A DNA stretch of 64,000 nt from Quadrisphaera sp. DSM 44207 (GTDB lineage: Bacteria > Actinomycetota > Actinomycetes > Actinomycetales > Quadrisphaeraceae), in NCBI RefSeq assembly GCF_900101335.1, contig NZ_FNKA01000003.1:62001-126000 (forward strand), given 5' to 3'. The translations under genes and the position numbers were made by a program. This document shows positions 23,306 to 32,568 of the stretch, one piece after another (position 1 is the first letter of the stretch; the number at the start of each line of letters is the position of its first letter). Below the pieces are notes generated by a model. The model did no database searches. It was not told the DNA's origin and saw only the letters and a program-made list of their open reading frames with translations.

Positions 23306-25009
23306 ATGACCTCCGCCACGCCGGGATCGGCCACCGACGAGGGCTCCGCGCACCAGCCGCAGCAGCCGCTGACCATGGTCGGCCCGGACTTCCCCTTCCC
23401 CTACGACGACTGGCTGGCCCACCCCGCGGGGCTCGGCTCGGTGCCGCCCGAGGCGCTCGGCACCGAGGTCGCCGTCATCGGCGGGGGGCTGTCGGGGATC
23501 GTCACGGCGTACGAGCTGATGCGCCTGGGGCTGCGGCCCGTGGTCCACGAGGCGCACGAGATCGGCGGGCGCCTGCGCTCGGTGCCCTTCGACGGCCACC
23601 CCGGCGTGGTGGCCGAGATGGGCGCGATGCGCTTCCCGCCGTCCGCGACCGCGTTCTTCTCCTACGTGGACGCCGTCGGGCTGGCCACGGAGCCGTTCCC
23701 CAACCCCCTGACGCCGGCCGCCCCGAGCACCGTCATCGACCTCAAGGGCCGCACGCACTACGCGCGCACCCTCGACGACCTGCCCCAGCTGTACCGGGAC
23801 GTCGCGGAGGCCTGGACGCAGACGCTGCGCACCGGCGCGCGCCTGGAGGAGGCGCAGGCCGCCGTCCGCGCCCGCGACGTCCCGGCCCTGAAGGCGCTCT
23901 GGAACGACCTGGTCCACCGCCTCGACGACACGACGTTCTACGGCTTCCTGTGCGCCTCGCCGGCCTTCGCCTCCTTCCAGCACCGGGAGGTCTTCGGCCA
24001 GGTCGGCTTCGGCACGGGCGGGTGGGACACCGACTTCCCGAACTCGATCCTCGAGATCCTGCGCGTGGTCTACACCGGCGCGGACGACGACCACCGCACC
24101 ATCGTCGGCGGCAGCCAGCAGCTGCCCCTGCGGCTGTGGCGGCGCTCCCCGCAGGACCTCGCGCACTGGCCCGCGGGCACGACGCTGGCCTCCCTGCACG
24201 AGGGCGGGCGCCCCCGCCCGGCGGTGACCCGCCTGCACCGCACGGCGCCGGCGAACCTGACGGTCACGGACGCCGAGGGGGCGATCCGCACCTACCGCGC
24301 CGCGGTGTTCACGGCGCAGAGCTGGATGCTGCTCAGCCGCATCGCCTGCGACGAGGCGCTGTTCCCCATGGACCACTGGACGGCGATCGAGCGCACCCAC
24401 TACATGGGCTCGACGAAGCTGTTCGCGCTCGTGGACCGGCCGTTCTGGCGCGAGCAGGACCCGGTGACCGGCCGGGACCGCATGAGCATGACGCTGTCGG
24501 ACCGCATGACCCGCGGCACCTACCTGCTCGACCACGGCCCGGACCGCCCCGGGCTGATCTGCCTGTCGTACACGTGGTCCGACGACTCGCTGAAGTGGCT
24601 GCCGCTGTCGGCCTCCGAGCGCCTGGCGGTGATGCTGCAGTCGCTGCGGGAGGTCTACCCCGACGTGGACCTGCGCCGGCACATCATCGACAGCCCCGTG
24701 ACGCTGTCGTGGGAGGCCGAGCGCGACTTCATGGGCGCGTTCAAGGCCAACCTGCCCGGCCACTACCGCTACCAGCGCCGCCTGTTCACCCACTTCGTGC
24801 AGGACGACCTGCCCGAGCGCTACCGCGGCCTGTTCATCGCCGGGGACGACGTCTCCTGGACGGCGGGCTGGGCGGAGGGCGCGGTGCAGACGGCCCTGAA
24901 CGCGGTGTGGGGCGTCGTCCACCACCTCGGCGGCTCCACGCACCCGGACAACCCCGGCCCGGGCGACCGCTTCGCCGAGCTGGCCCCGGTGCTGCTCCCC
25001 GAGGACTGA
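23306..25009 (+). CDS. Flavin amine oxidase, tryptophan 2-monooxygenase-like
   Basis: 567 residues. The FAD-binding motif [18 protein letters not shown] and [12 protein letters not shown] lie near residue 60; [14 protein letters not shown] follows. The C-terminal flavin contact [20 protein letters not shown] and [14 protein letters not shown] strongly resembles bacterial IaaM-type tryptophan 2-monooxygenases, which convert tryptophan to indole-3-acetamide. Length also fits that group. No amidase (IaaH) gene is adjacent, so auxin synthesis is only a possibility; other aromatic amino acids are plausible substrates. The ATG at 23306 has no strong ribosome site but GAAGAT lies 6 nt upstream. Confidence 0.82.
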   Translation: MTSATPGSATDEGSAHQPQQPLTMVGPDFPFPYDDWLAHPAGLGSVPPEALGTEVAVIGGGLSGIVTAYELMRLGLRPVVHEAHEIGGRLRSVPFDGHPGVVAEMGAMRFPPSATAFFSYVDAVGLATEPFPNPLTPAAPSTVIDLKGRTHYARTLDDLPQLYRDVAEAWTQTLRTGARLEEAQAAVRARDVPALKALWNDLVHRLDDTTFYGFLCASPAFASFQHREVFGQVGFGTGGWDTDFPNSILEILRVVYTGADDDHRTIVGGSQQLPLRLWRRSPQDLAHWPAGTTLASLHEGGRPRPAVTRLHRTAPANLTVTDAEGAIRTYRAAVFTAQSWMLLSRIACDEALFPMDHWTAIERTHYMGSTKLFALVDRPFWREQDPVTGRDRMSMTLSDRMTRGTYLLDHGPDRPGLICLSYTWSDDSLKWLPLSASERLAVMLQSLREVYPDVDLRRHIIDSPVTLSWEAERDFMGAFKANLPGHYRYQRRLFTHFVQDDLPERYRGLFIAGDDVSWTAGWAEGAVQTALNAVWGVVHHLGGSTHPDNPGPGDRFAELAPVLLPED

Positions 25010-25079
25010 CCCGCCCCGCGCCGCACGGCGCCTGCCCGCGCGGCGTCGACAGCGCGACAGCCAACGCTGCCGGCGCGGC

Positions 25080-26552
25080 TCAGCGCTCGGCCGTGTGCCG
25101 CTCCAGGAACGAGTAGACCTCGGTGTCGTCGACGCCGGGGAAGGTGCCCGAGGGCAGCGGCGCGAGGATGTGCGCGTGCATGGCCGCGCTCGGCCACGCG
25201 TGCGGGGCCCACCGCTGCGCCAGCGGCGCGGCGGGACGCCGGCAGCACGCCTCGTCGGGGCAGCGCGAGCGGGACCGCGCGGTGGTGTCGCGGCCGCGGA
25301 ACCACTTCGCGTGCGCGTACGGCACCCCGACGCTGATGGAGAAGCGGCCCGTCGACGTCGAGCCGGTCTGCGACGTGCACCAGTAGGTGCCGTTCGGGGT
25401 GTCGGTGTACTGGTGGTACTCGGTGGCCCGCTCGGTGTGGCCGAAGACGGCCCGCGCCGCCCAGGAGCGGCACACCAGCTGCCCCTCGACGGCGCCGCTG
25501 GGGTCGGTGGGCAGCCCGACGCCGTCGTTCTCGTACCCCTTGTACAGCGCGCCGTCCTCCCCGACGCGCAGGAAGTGCACGGGGAAGCCGAGGTCGTGCG
25601 TGGCGAGGTTCGTCAGCCGCCACGCCGCCGTCTCGTGGGTGATGCCGAACGCGTCGCGCAGGTCCTCCACCGCCAGGTCCTTGGCCGCCTTGGCGGCCGA
25701 GAGCAGCGCCAGCGCGGGCGTGCGCGGCACCAGGCACGCCGCCGCGTAGTAGTTGATCTCCATGCGCTGGCGCAGGAAGTCGGCGTAGTCGGTCGGCTGG
25801 GAGTGCTCGAGCAGCCGGTGCGCCATCGCCTGCAGCGCGAGCGAGCGCAGGCCGTGGCCGCCGGGGATCGAGGCCGGGGGCAGGTAGATCCGCCCGTTCT
25901 GCAGGTCGGTGACGGTGCGCGTGGAGTGCGGCAGGTCGTCGACGTGGATGAGGGTGAGCCCGAGGTTGCCCGCCATCCTCGCCACCGTGCGGTGGGTCAG
26001 CGGGCCGGCGGTGTGGCCGGCGGCGCGCAGCTGCTCCTCGGCCAGCGCCTCCAGGTCGGGCAGGTGGTTGTCGCGCGCGCGCATCCGCTGGCGCAGCTCC
26101 GTGTTGGCGCGCCGGGCCTCCTCCGGCGTGGCGATGGACGCCTCGGCGCGGCGGCGCAGCTCCCCGTGCAGGCCGACCAGGGCCTCGAGGGCCTCGGTGG
26201 GCAGGGACCTGGCGGGCCGGACGGCGGGCAGCCCGAGGCCGGCGTACAGCGGGCTGCGCTGGGCGGCGTCCAGGGCGATCTCGAGGGCGGCGCGCCGGCT
26301 GGGCGGCTCGGCCGCCAGCAGGTCGGCGACGGCGACCGACAGGTGCTGCGCCAGGGCGGTCAGCAGGGCCAGGCGCGGCTCGCGGTGCCCGTTCTCCACC
26401 AGCGACAGCTGGCTGGCGGTCGCCCCCACCGCGGCCCCCAGCTGCTCCAGGGTCAGCCCGCGCTGGAGCCGGAAGTGGCGGATGCGCCGTCCCAGGGTGA
26501 GCAGGTCGGGCGTCCGGGCGGGGGCGTCGGCGGACGCCGTTCGGGAGCTCAT
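25080..26552 (-). CDS. ScfR/RamB-type short-chain acyl regulator
   Basis: 490 residues. An N-terminal XRE helix-turn-helix ([36 protein letters not shown]) is followed by a helical region, an IrrE/ImmA-like metallopeptidase fold and a C-terminal domain with Cys-rich [10 protein letters not shown]. This order is that of RamB and the ScfR family, which bind short-chain acyl-CoA and control acetate and propionate genes. The peptidase motif is degenerate: HRLLEH instead of HExxH, so proteolysis is unlikely. It is divergent from PEP carboxykinase, a sensible target for carbon-source control. Confidence 0.88.
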   Translation of the reverse strand: MSSRTASADAPARTPDLLTLGRRIRHFRLQRGLTLEQLGAAVGATASQLSLVENGHREPRLALLTALAQHLSVAVADLLAAEPPSRRAALEIALDAAQRSPLYAGLGLPAVRPARSLPTEALEALVGLHGELRRRAEASIATPEEARRANTELRQRMRARDNHLPDLEALAEEQLRAAGHTAGPLTHRTVARMAGNLGLTLIHVDDLPHSTRTVTDLQNGRIYLPPASIPGGHGLRSLALQAMAHRLLEHSQPTDYADFLRQRMEINYYAAACLVPRTPALALLSAAKAAKDLAVEDLRDAFGITHETAAWRLTNLATHDLGFPVHFLRVGEDGALYKGYENDGVGLPTDPSGAVEGQLVCRSWAARAVFGHTERATEYHQYTDTPNGTYWCTSQTGSTSTGRFSISVGVPYAHAKWFRGRDTTARSRSRCPDEACCRRPAAPLAQRWAPHAWPSAAMHAHILAPLPSGTFPGVDDTEVYSFLERHTAER

Positions 26553-26563
26553 CCTGTGACAGT

Positions 26564-26587
26564 AGCGAAAGATCTGGCGTTTTTGCT
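26564..26587. promoter_or_regulatory. Candidate ScfR/RamB operator (AGCGAAA / TTTTTGCT)
   Basis: An AT-rich island in GC-rich DNA: AGCGAAA (26564-26570) and TTTTTGCT (26580-26587) form inverted half-sites 9 bases apart. AGCRAAA-type half-sites recall the A/T-rich AAAxTTTGCAAA sites of RamB. It lies 12-35 bp upstream of the regulator start and about 80 bp upstream of pckG. Confidence 0.5.
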
Positions 26588-26666
26588 GGTCCTCAGGGCT
26601 TCAAGACCGCGCCGGGTGCGAGGAGAGTCGACGCGACCACCGCGCTCCCGACCCGGAGGACACGCC

Positions 26667-28553
26667 ATGACGGCTCTCGACGTGCGACCCGCCGACCTGT
26701 CCGGCGACGACTTCCAGACCTCCGACGTGCACCGCTGGGTGCATGCGGTGGCCGAGGTGGTGCAGCCGGAGCGGGTGGTGTGGTGCGACGGCAGCGCGGC
26801 GCAGGACGCCGAGCTGACCGCGCTGCTGGTCGAGCAGGGCACCTTCATCCCCCTGGACCCGGTGCAGCACTACCACAGCCACCTCGTGCGCTCCGCCCCC
26901 GACGACGTCGCCCGCGTGGAGGACCGCACCTACATCTGCAGCACCCGCGAGGACGACGCGGGGCCGACGAACAACTGGCGCGAGCCCGGTGCCATGCGCG
27001 CCGAGCTCGGGCGCGTGTTCACCGGCAGCATGCGCGGGCGCACGATGTACGTCGTCCCGTTCTCCATGGGCCCCGTGGGCGGCCCGATGTCCCTGCTCGG
27101 CGTGGAGATCACGGACTCGCCGTACGTGGTGGTCAGCATGCGCGTGATGACCCGGATCGGGTCGGGCCCCCGCGCCCTGCTCGAGGCGGGGCGGCCGTGG
27201 GTGAAGGCGGTGCACTCGCTCGGGGCCCCGCTCGTCGACGACGCGGGCGTGCGCACCGCCGACGTGCCGTGGCCGAGCAACCCGACCAAGCACATCGCGC
27301 ACTTCCCCGAGACCCGGGAGATCTGGTCCTTCGGCTCCGGCTACGGCGGCAACGCGCTGCTCGGCAAGAAGGCCATGGCCCTGCGGATCGCCTCGGCCGT
27401 CGCCCGCGACGAGGGCTGGCTCGCGGAGCACATGCTGCTCATCAAGGTCACCTCGCCCGAGGGGCGGGCGCACCACGTCGCGGCGGCCTTCCCCTCCGCC
27501 TGCGGCAAGACCAACCTGGCCATGCTGCGCGCGACGCTGCCGGGCTGGACGGTGGAGACGATCGGCGACGACATCGTCTGGATGCGCCAGGGCCCGGACG
27601 GGCGGCTGCGGGCGATCAACCCCGAGGCCGGCCTGTTCGGCGTCGCCCCCGGCACCGGGTGGTCGACCAACCCCACGGCCGTGGAGGCCCTGTGGGGGAA
27701 CACGATCTACACCAACGTGGCGCTGACGGACGACGGCGACGTGTGGTGGGAGGGCAAGACGGACGCGGTCCCCGAGCACCTGGTCGACTGGCGCGGGCAG
27801 GACTGGACGCCGGGCAGCGGCACGCCCGCGGCGCACCCGAACTCCCGGTTCACCGTGCCCGCGCGCCAGGTGCCCTCGATCTCCCCCGACTGGGACTCCC
27901 CCGAGGGCGTCGTCCTCGACGCGGTCCTCTTCGGCGGGCGGCGCGCGAGCAACGTGCCGCTGGTGGCCGAGGCCCGCTCCTGGGAGCACGGCGTGTTCAT
28001 GGGCGCCACGGTCTCCTCCGAGCAGACCGCCGCGGCGGCCGAGAGCACCGTCGGGGTGCTGCGCCGCGACCCCTTCGCGATGCTGCCGTTCTGCGGCTAC
28101 AACACCGCCGACCACTGGGCGCACTGGCTGCGGATGGGCCAGCAGCTGGGGGAGCGGGGGCGCCCGCGCGTCTTCGCCGTCAACTGGTTCCGCAAGGGCG
28201 CCGACGGGCGGTACCTGTGGCCGGGCTTCGGCGAGAACAGCCGCGTCCTGGCGTGGGTCGTCCGGCGGCTGGAGGGGCGGGCCGGTGCCCAGGACGCGCC
28301 GGCCGGCCTGGTGCCCCTGCCGGGCGAGCTGGAGCTGGACGGCCTCGACCTGGACGAGCGGGCGCTCGCCGAGCTGTTCGCCGTCGACCCGGCCGCCTGG
28401 CTGCAGGAGGCCCGCGCGACCGAGGAGTTCTTCGACCGCTTCGGCGACCGCGTGCCGCGCCAGCTGCGCGAGCAGCTGGCCGACCTGCGCGCCCGCCTGG
28501 CGCCAGCGGCTCCGGCTGCTCCGGCCGCTCCCGCGCGGACGGCGGCCGCCTGA
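26667..28553 (+). CDS. pckG: Phosphoenolpyruvate carboxykinase (GTP)
   Basis: 628 residues, ATG with GGAGGA upstream. Diagnostic GTP-PEPCK blocks are present: [47 protein letters not shown], the P-loop [16 protein letters not shown] and the metal site [11 protein letters not shown]. It decarboxylates and phosphorylates oxaloacetate to PEP, the entry step of gluconeogenesis, in the cytoplasm. Divergent from an ScfR/RamB-like regulator, which probably controls it in response to acetate or propionate. The C-terminus carries a short Ala/Pro repeat not needed for activity. Confidence 0.97.
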   Translation: MTALDVRPADLSGDDFQTSDVHRWVHAVAEVVQPERVVWCDGSAAQDAELTALLVEQGTFIPLDPVQHYHSHLVRSAPDDVARVEDRTYICSTREDDAGPTNNWREPGAMRAELGRVFTGSMRGRTMYVVPFSMGPVGGPMSLLGVEITDSPYVVVSMRVMTRIGSGPRALLEAGRPWVKAVHSLGAPLVDDAGVRTADVPWPSNPTKHIAHFPETREIWSFGSGYGGNALLGKKAMALRIASAVARDEGWLAEHMLLIKVTSPEGRAHHVAAAFPSACGKTNLAMLRATLPGWTVETIGDDIVWMRQGPDGRLRAINPEAGLFGVAPGTGWSTNPTAVEALWGNTIYTNVALTDDGDVWWEGKTDAVPEHLVDWRGQDWTPGSGTPAAHPNSRFTVPARQVPSISPDWDSPEGVVLDAVLFGGRRASNVPLVAEARSWEHGVFMGATVSSEQTAAAAESTVGVLRRDPFAMLPFCGYNTADHWAHWLRMGQQLGERGRPRVFAVNWFRKGADGRYLWPGFGENSRVLAWVVRRLEGRAGAQDAPAGLVPLPGELELDGLDLDERALAELFAVDPAAWLQEARATEEFFDRFGDRVPRQLREQLADLRARLAPAAPAAPAAPARTAAA

Positions 28554-28747
28554 TGCGCTACTGGAGCCTCGGGGCGGGCGGGGCCGCCGGGCGCGGGAGC
28601 GGCGGCCTGCCGCAGGGCCCGTTCAGCACGCGGCTGCGCCGGCGGGCCGCCCGCCAGGAGCGCGAGGAGCGGCGGCGGGCCGGGGAGGACGCCGGCGAGC
28701 AGGACGCCGCGGCGCTCGACCGCGACCCCGAGCGCAGGGCCGGCTGA
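28553..28747 (+). CDS. Small Arg/Glu-rich hypothetical protein coupled to pckG
   Basis: 64 residues. Its ATG overlaps the pckG stop (TGATG), which suggests translational coupling. It begins [18 protein letters not shown] and continues with a charged helix (TRLRRRAARQEREERRRAGE). No signal or membrane segment and no family recognised. It could be a genuine small protein or a chance frame; the tight coupling is the main argument for it. Confidence 0.45.
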   Translation: MRYWSLGAGGAAGRGSGGLPQGPFSTRLRRRAARQEREERRRAGEDAGEQDAAALDRDPERRAG

Positions 28748-28868
28748 CGGGCGGCGGCGCCCCCCGGCGGACCGGGCTCGCCCCGCCCGCCCCGCCCGCC
28801 CCGCCCGCTCCGACCGGACGCGCTCCTCGGGGCGCGGGTCGGGCCCGGGTCGGGCACCCTGTGCCCGC

Positions 28869-30170
28869 ATGAGGGGGACCAGCAGGGACAGGGGCGCCTC
28901 GCGGGCCGGCGCCGGGGCGCACCCGGCCGACGGCGCACCCGGCGGCGCGCGCGGTGGCGCACCCGGCGACGCAGGGCCGTCGGAGCGGGAGCTGCGCGAG
29001 CGCGCCGCCCGCCCCGAGGAGCCGCTCGAGGGCGCCGACGGCACGGGCGAGGTCGTCGAGCCGCCCACGCTCGCCCCGCCGCCGGCGTCGCCGTGGTCCG
29101 ACGGGTTCGGCCGCACCGCCGTGCGCTGCGGGCAGGTCCTCCTCGTCGTCGGGGTCGCCGTCCTCGCCGGCTACGTGCTCACCCGCCTGCGGCTGGTGAT
29201 CGTGCCCGTCCTGATCGCCGTGCTGCTCGCCGCGGCCATCAGCCCGCTGGTGGACTGGCTGGTGCGCCGCCGCGTGCCCCGCCTGCTCGCGGCGTGGATC
29301 GCCCTGCTGCTCGGCCTGGGCCTGCTGGCCCTCGTCGGCTGGTTCGTCGTCGCCGGCGTGCGCGACCAGGCCCCCGAGCTGGCCGCACGCGCGACCCAGG
29401 GCCTCGCCGAGCTGGAGCGGTTCGTCACCTCCGGGCCGCTGCCGATCGACCCCGCGCAGCTGGAGCAGGCGCGCGCCTCGGTGCTGGAGGTCCTGCAGGG
29501 CGAGCAGGTGCGCAGCGGGGCGCTGGCCGGCGCCTCGGTGGCGGCCGAGGTCGTCGCCGGCGTCTCCCTCGGCCTGGTGATCCTGTTCTTCCTCCTCAAG
29601 GACGGCCGCGGGATCTGGCAGTTCCTGCTCCGCGGCGCCTCGGGCAACCGCAAGCGCCGCCTGGAGCACGTGGGGGAGCGCTCCGTCGTCGTGCTGGGCG
29701 GCTACGTGCGGGGCACCGCGATCGTCGCGCTCGTCGACGCGCTGATCATCGGCGTCGCCCTCGCGGTGCTGCGGGTGCCGCTGGCCCTGCCGCTGGCGAT
29801 CGTCGTCTTCCTCGGCGCGTTCATCCCCATCGTCGGCGCCACGCTGGCCGGGGCGCTCGCCGTCCTCGTCGCCCTGGTCGCCAACGGGCCGGTCGTGGCG
29901 CTGATCGTCGCCGGCGTCGTCATCGCGGTGAACCAGCTCGAGGGGGACGTGCTCTCGCCCATCGTCTTCGGGCGGGTGCTCTCGCTGCACCCGCTGGCGA
30001 TCCTCCTCGCGCTGGCCGCCGGCACGATCCTGGCCGGGATCATCGGCGCGCTGCTGTCGGTTCCGGTCGCGGCCGTGGCCTGGACGGCGATCCGCACCTG
30101 GAACGAGGACAAGCGGGTGAGCACCGCCGCGCTCACGCACCAGCAGCCGTCCGCGCCCGGTCCCGGGTGA
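28869..30170 (+). CDS. AI-2E family transporter (PerM-like)
   Basis: 433 residues. The first 75 residues are polar and disordered. Then come two helices (LLVVGVAVLAGYVLTRLRLV, LIAVLLAAAISPLVDWL), an extracytoplasmic or amphipathic stretch, and a cluster of five further helices including VFLGAFIPIVGATLAGAL and the conserved NQLEGDVLSPIVFGRVLSLH. This is the standard AI-2E/PerM pattern. Members export quorum signals or act as sodium/proton antiporters; which applies is unknown. No ribosome binding site; CACCCT lies 8 nt upstream of the ATG. Confidence 0.9.
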   Translation: MRGTSRDRGASRAGAGAHPADGAPGGARGGAPGDAGPSERELRERAARPEEPLEGADGTGEVVEPPTLAPPPASPWSDGFGRTAVRCGQVLLVVGVAVLAGYVLTRLRLVIVPVLIAVLLAAAISPLVDWLVRRRVPRLLAAWIALLLGLGLLALVGWFVVAGVRDQAPELAARATQGLAELERFVTSGPLPIDPAQLEQARASVLEVLQGEQVRSGALAGASVAAEVVAGVSLGLVILFFLLKDGRGIWQFLLRGASGNRKRRLEHVGERSVVVLGGYVRGTAIVALVDALIIGVALAVLRVPLALPLAIVVFLGAFIPIVGATLAGALAVLVALVANGPVVALIVAGVVIAVNQLEGDVLSPIVFGRVLSLHPLAILLALAAGTILAGIIGALLSVPVAAVAWTAIRTWNEDKRVSTAALTHQQPSAPGPG

Positions 30171-30200
30171 GGGAGGGCGCCCGCGGGGTAGGGCGGAGCC

Positions 30201-31211
30201 ATGGGGACGAGCAGCACGGTCACGAAGGGCCTCCGGCCGGTCGGCGAGCAGGTGGTCGTCGTCGTGGGGGCGTCGAGCGGCATCGGGCGGGCCACCGCGC
30301 TCGCCCTGGCGCGCAAGGGCGCGCGGGTGGTCTGCGCCGCGCGCACCGCCGCGAACCTCGACAGCCTGGTCGCGAAGATCACCGCCGCGGGCGGGCGCGC
30401 GATCGCGGTGCCCACGGACGTCGCCGACCCGGCCGCCGTCCGGGCCCTCGCCGCGCGGGCGGAGGAGCACTTCGGGCGCATCGACACGTGGGTGAACAAC
30501 GCGGCGGTCGCCGTCTTCGGGCGCCTGGAGGACATCACCGACGAGGAGTTCGCCCGCGTCCTGCACGTGAACGTGCTCGGGCACGTGCACGGGATCCACG
30601 CCGCGCTGCCGGCGCTGCGGCGCGCGGGCGGAGGCGTCGTCATCGGCGTCTCCTCCGTGGAGGGCGTGCGGGCCGTGCCGCTGCACGGGCCGTACACCGC
30701 GAGCAAGTGGGCCCTGCGCGCCCTCTACGACACCCTGCGCATGGAGCTCGCCCAGGAGGGCGCGCCCGTCGCTGTCACCACCATCCTCCCGGCGTCCATC
30801 GACACGCCCTTCTTCGAGCACGCGCGCAGCAAGCTCGGCGCCATGCCGAAGCCCCCGCCGCCGGTCTACGCCCCCGAGGTGGTGGCCCGGGCGATCGTGC
30901 GGGCGGCCGCGCACCCGCGCCGCGAGGTGCCCGTCGGCGGGTCCGCGATCGGGTTCGTCCTCGGCCAGCGGCTCTCGCCCGCGCTCACGGACGCCCTGCT
31001 CTCGGTGCGCCGCATCGGCGTCGGGACGCAGGTGGCCGACCGCCCCGACGACGGGCGCGACAACGTCGACGCCCCCATGCCGGGCCTCGGGCAGGCGCGG
31101 GGCAGCTACTCGGGGCCCGTGCTGCGCCACAGCGCCCTGACCGCCGTGGCCTCGCGCGTGCCGCGCCCGGGGGAGGTGCTCTCGGCGGTCCTGGCCGCGC
31201 GCCGCGGCTGA
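30201..31211 (+). CDS. Short-chain dehydrogenase/reductase
   Basis: 336 residues. The cofactor motif VVVGASSGIGRATALALARK, the NNAA element (VNNAAVAVFG), the catalytic Ser (GVSSVEG) and YTASK (Tyr-x-x-x-Lys) are all present, so it is an active classical SDR. The arginine after the first strand (CAARTAANL) suggests NADP(H). A C-terminal extension of about 90 residues with KPPPPVYAPEVVARAIVRAA is typical of membrane-associated SDRs. Substrate unknown. TAGGGC lies 6 nt before the ATG, another leaderless-type start. Confidence 0.9.
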   Translation: MGTSSTVTKGLRPVGEQVVVVVGASSGIGRATALALARKGARVVCAARTAANLDSLVAKITAAGGRAIAVPTDVADPAAVRALAARAEEHFGRIDTWVNNAAVAVFGRLEDITDEEFARVLHVNVLGHVHGIHAALPALRRAGGGVVIGVSSVEGVRAVPLHGPYTASKWALRALYDTLRMELAQEGAPVAVTTILPASIDTPFFEHARSKLGAMPKPPPPVYAPEVVARAIVRAAAHPRREVPVGGSAIGFVLGQRLSPALTDALLSVRRIGVGTQVADRPDDGRDNVDAPMPGLGQARGSYSGPVLRHSALTAVASRVPRPGEVLSAVLAARRG

Positions 31212-31300
31212 CCGCCCGGCGGCGGCAGCGGCGGCAGCGGCGGCAGGGCGGGCAGCGGCCCGCCCTGCCGCCCGGCGGGCAGCGGCCGACGACGTGACCC

Positions 31301-31329
31301 TTGACAACGTTGCCACGCCTGCGGAGGAT
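31301..31329 (+). promoter_or_regulatory. lacI-type regulator promoter with overlapping operator
   Basis: TTGACA (31301-31306), 17 nt, then GAGGAT (31324-31329). The -35 is embedded in TGACAACGTTGCCA (31302-31315), an imperfect copy of the perfect palindrome CGACAACGTTGTCG found before the sugar transporter. The regulator probably represses its own gene. Confidence 0.6.
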
Positions 31330-31400
31330 CGGCGCTCGCGGGGGCGAGGGCGCCCCGGGGCCCACCGGCCCGCACCGGACTCGGGGGAGCATCGACGCGG

Positions 31401-32462
31401 ATGCCTGGTACCACGGCCGTGCCGCCGGGCCCGCCGCCTCGCGCCCGCCCGACCATGCGCGAGGTGGCGGCCCTGGCCGGCGTGAGCCTGAAGACGGTCT
31501 CGCGCGTCGTCAACGGCGAGGAGGGCGTCTCGAGCGAGATGTCCTCGGCCGTCGAGCGGGCCATCGCCCAGCTCGACTACCGGCCCAACCTCGGCGCGAG
31601 CAACCTGCGCCGCCGGGGCGGGAAGACCTCGACCATCGCCGCCCTGCTCGAGGACCTCGCGAACCCGTTCTCGGCCTCGGTGCACCGGGCCGTCGAGGAC
31701 GTCGCCCGCTCGCGCGGCACCCTCGTCTTCGCCGCGAGCGTGGACGGGCAGCCGGAGCGCGAGCGGGAGCTGGTGCGGGCCTTCACCGCGCGGCGGGTCG
31801 ACGCCCTGGTCGTCGTCCCCGCCGGGCAGGACCAGAGCCACCTGTACCCCGACGTGCGCGCGGGCACCCCCGTGGTCTTCGTGGACCGCCCGCCGCGCGG
31901 CCTGCTGGCCGACGTCGTCCTCTCGGACAACGAGCTCGCGGCGGCGACGGCCGTGCGCCACCTGGCCGCCGCGGGCCACCGCCGCATCGGCCACCTCGGC
32001 GACGACCGCGCGATCTCGACGGCCCGCCAGCGCCTGGAGGGCTACCGCCGGGCCCACCTCGGGCTCGGCCTGCCCGTCGACGAGCGCCTGGTGGTCCAGG
32101 ACCTGCGCACCGCGGACCAGGCGGCCGCGGCCGTGGCGCGCCTGCTGTCGACCTCGGCGCCGCCGACCGCGCTGTTCACGAGCCAGAACCTCGTCACCCT
32201 GGGCGCCGTGCGCGCCCTGCAGGGCCTGGGGCTGCAGCACCGCGTCGCGCTCGTGGGCCTGGACGACTTCCCCGGCGCCGACCTGCTGCAGCCGCGCACC
32301 ACCGTGGTCGCGCAGGACCCGGCGGGCATCGGCGCGCTCGCCGCCGCGCTCGTCTTCCGCCGCCTGGAGGGGGAGGCGTGGACCCCGACGACGCACGTGG
32401 TGCCCACGCGCCTGGTGCCGCGCGGCAGCGGCGAGATCGTGCCCGCCGTGCCGGGCCCGTGA
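31401..32462 (+). CDS. LacI-family repressor of the adjacent sugar transporter
   Basis: 353 residues. LacI helix-turn-helix and hinge: MREVAALAGVSLKTVSRVVN, then LDYRPNLGASNLRRR. The effector domain is a periplasmic-binding-protein fold with TIAALLEDLANPFSASVHRA, VVFVDRPPRG, HRRIGHLGDD and ALVGLDDFPGADLLQP. It should bind the GACAACGTTG operators at its own promoter and at the transporter 107 bases downstream, releasing on sugar. The start at 31401 is chosen for position; MREVAAL at 31452 is the alternative. Confidence 0.92.
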   Translation: MPGTTAVPPGPPPRARPTMREVAALAGVSLKTVSRVVNGEEGVSSEMSSAVERAIAQLDYRPNLGASNLRRRGGKTSTIAALLEDLANPFSASVHRAVEDVARSRGTLVFAASVDGQPERERELVRAFTARRVDALVVVPAGQDQSHLYPDVRAGTPVVFVDRPPRGLLADVVLSDNELAAATAVRHLAAAGHRRIGHLGDDRAISTARQRLEGYRRAHLGLGLPVDERLVVQDLRTADQAAAAVARLLSTSAPPTALFTSQNLVTLGAVRALQGLGLQHRVALVGLDDFPGADLLQPRTTVVAQDPAGIGALAAALVFRRLEGEAWTPTTHVVPTRLVPRGSGEIVPAVPGP

Positions 32463-32485
32463 CCCGTTCGTGACCCCGCACCCCG

Positions 32486-32533
32486 TTGACGGTGCCCCAC
32501 CCGGCCGATATACAGGCCCCGACAACGTTGTCG
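32486..32533 (+). promoter_or_regulatory. Transporter promoter with perfect LacI-type operator
   Basis: TTGACG (32486-32491), 17 nt, TATACA (32509-32514): a near-consensus housekeeping promoter. CGACAACGTTGTCG (32520-32533), a perfect 14-base palindrome, covers the expected transcription start, so repressor binding would block initiation. Confidence 0.8.
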
Positions 32534-32568
32534 AGCGGGCACTGGTGCCCCATCCGGAAGGTCGTGAG

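Noticed and set aside
22325-24943. A minus-strand frame of 872 residues over the TauE and oxidase genes.
   Set aside because: Antisense shadow; both plus-strand genes carry clear family motifs.
28748-28868. CCCCGCCCG tandem run, considered as a regulatory array.
   Set aside because: Simple GC-rich microsatellite of about three units; no other signal.
31212-31260. Short GGCGGCAGC repeat between the SDR and LacI genes, considered as a small repeat locus.
   Set aside because: A simple low-complexity GC run; no period beyond 9 bases and too short to interpret.
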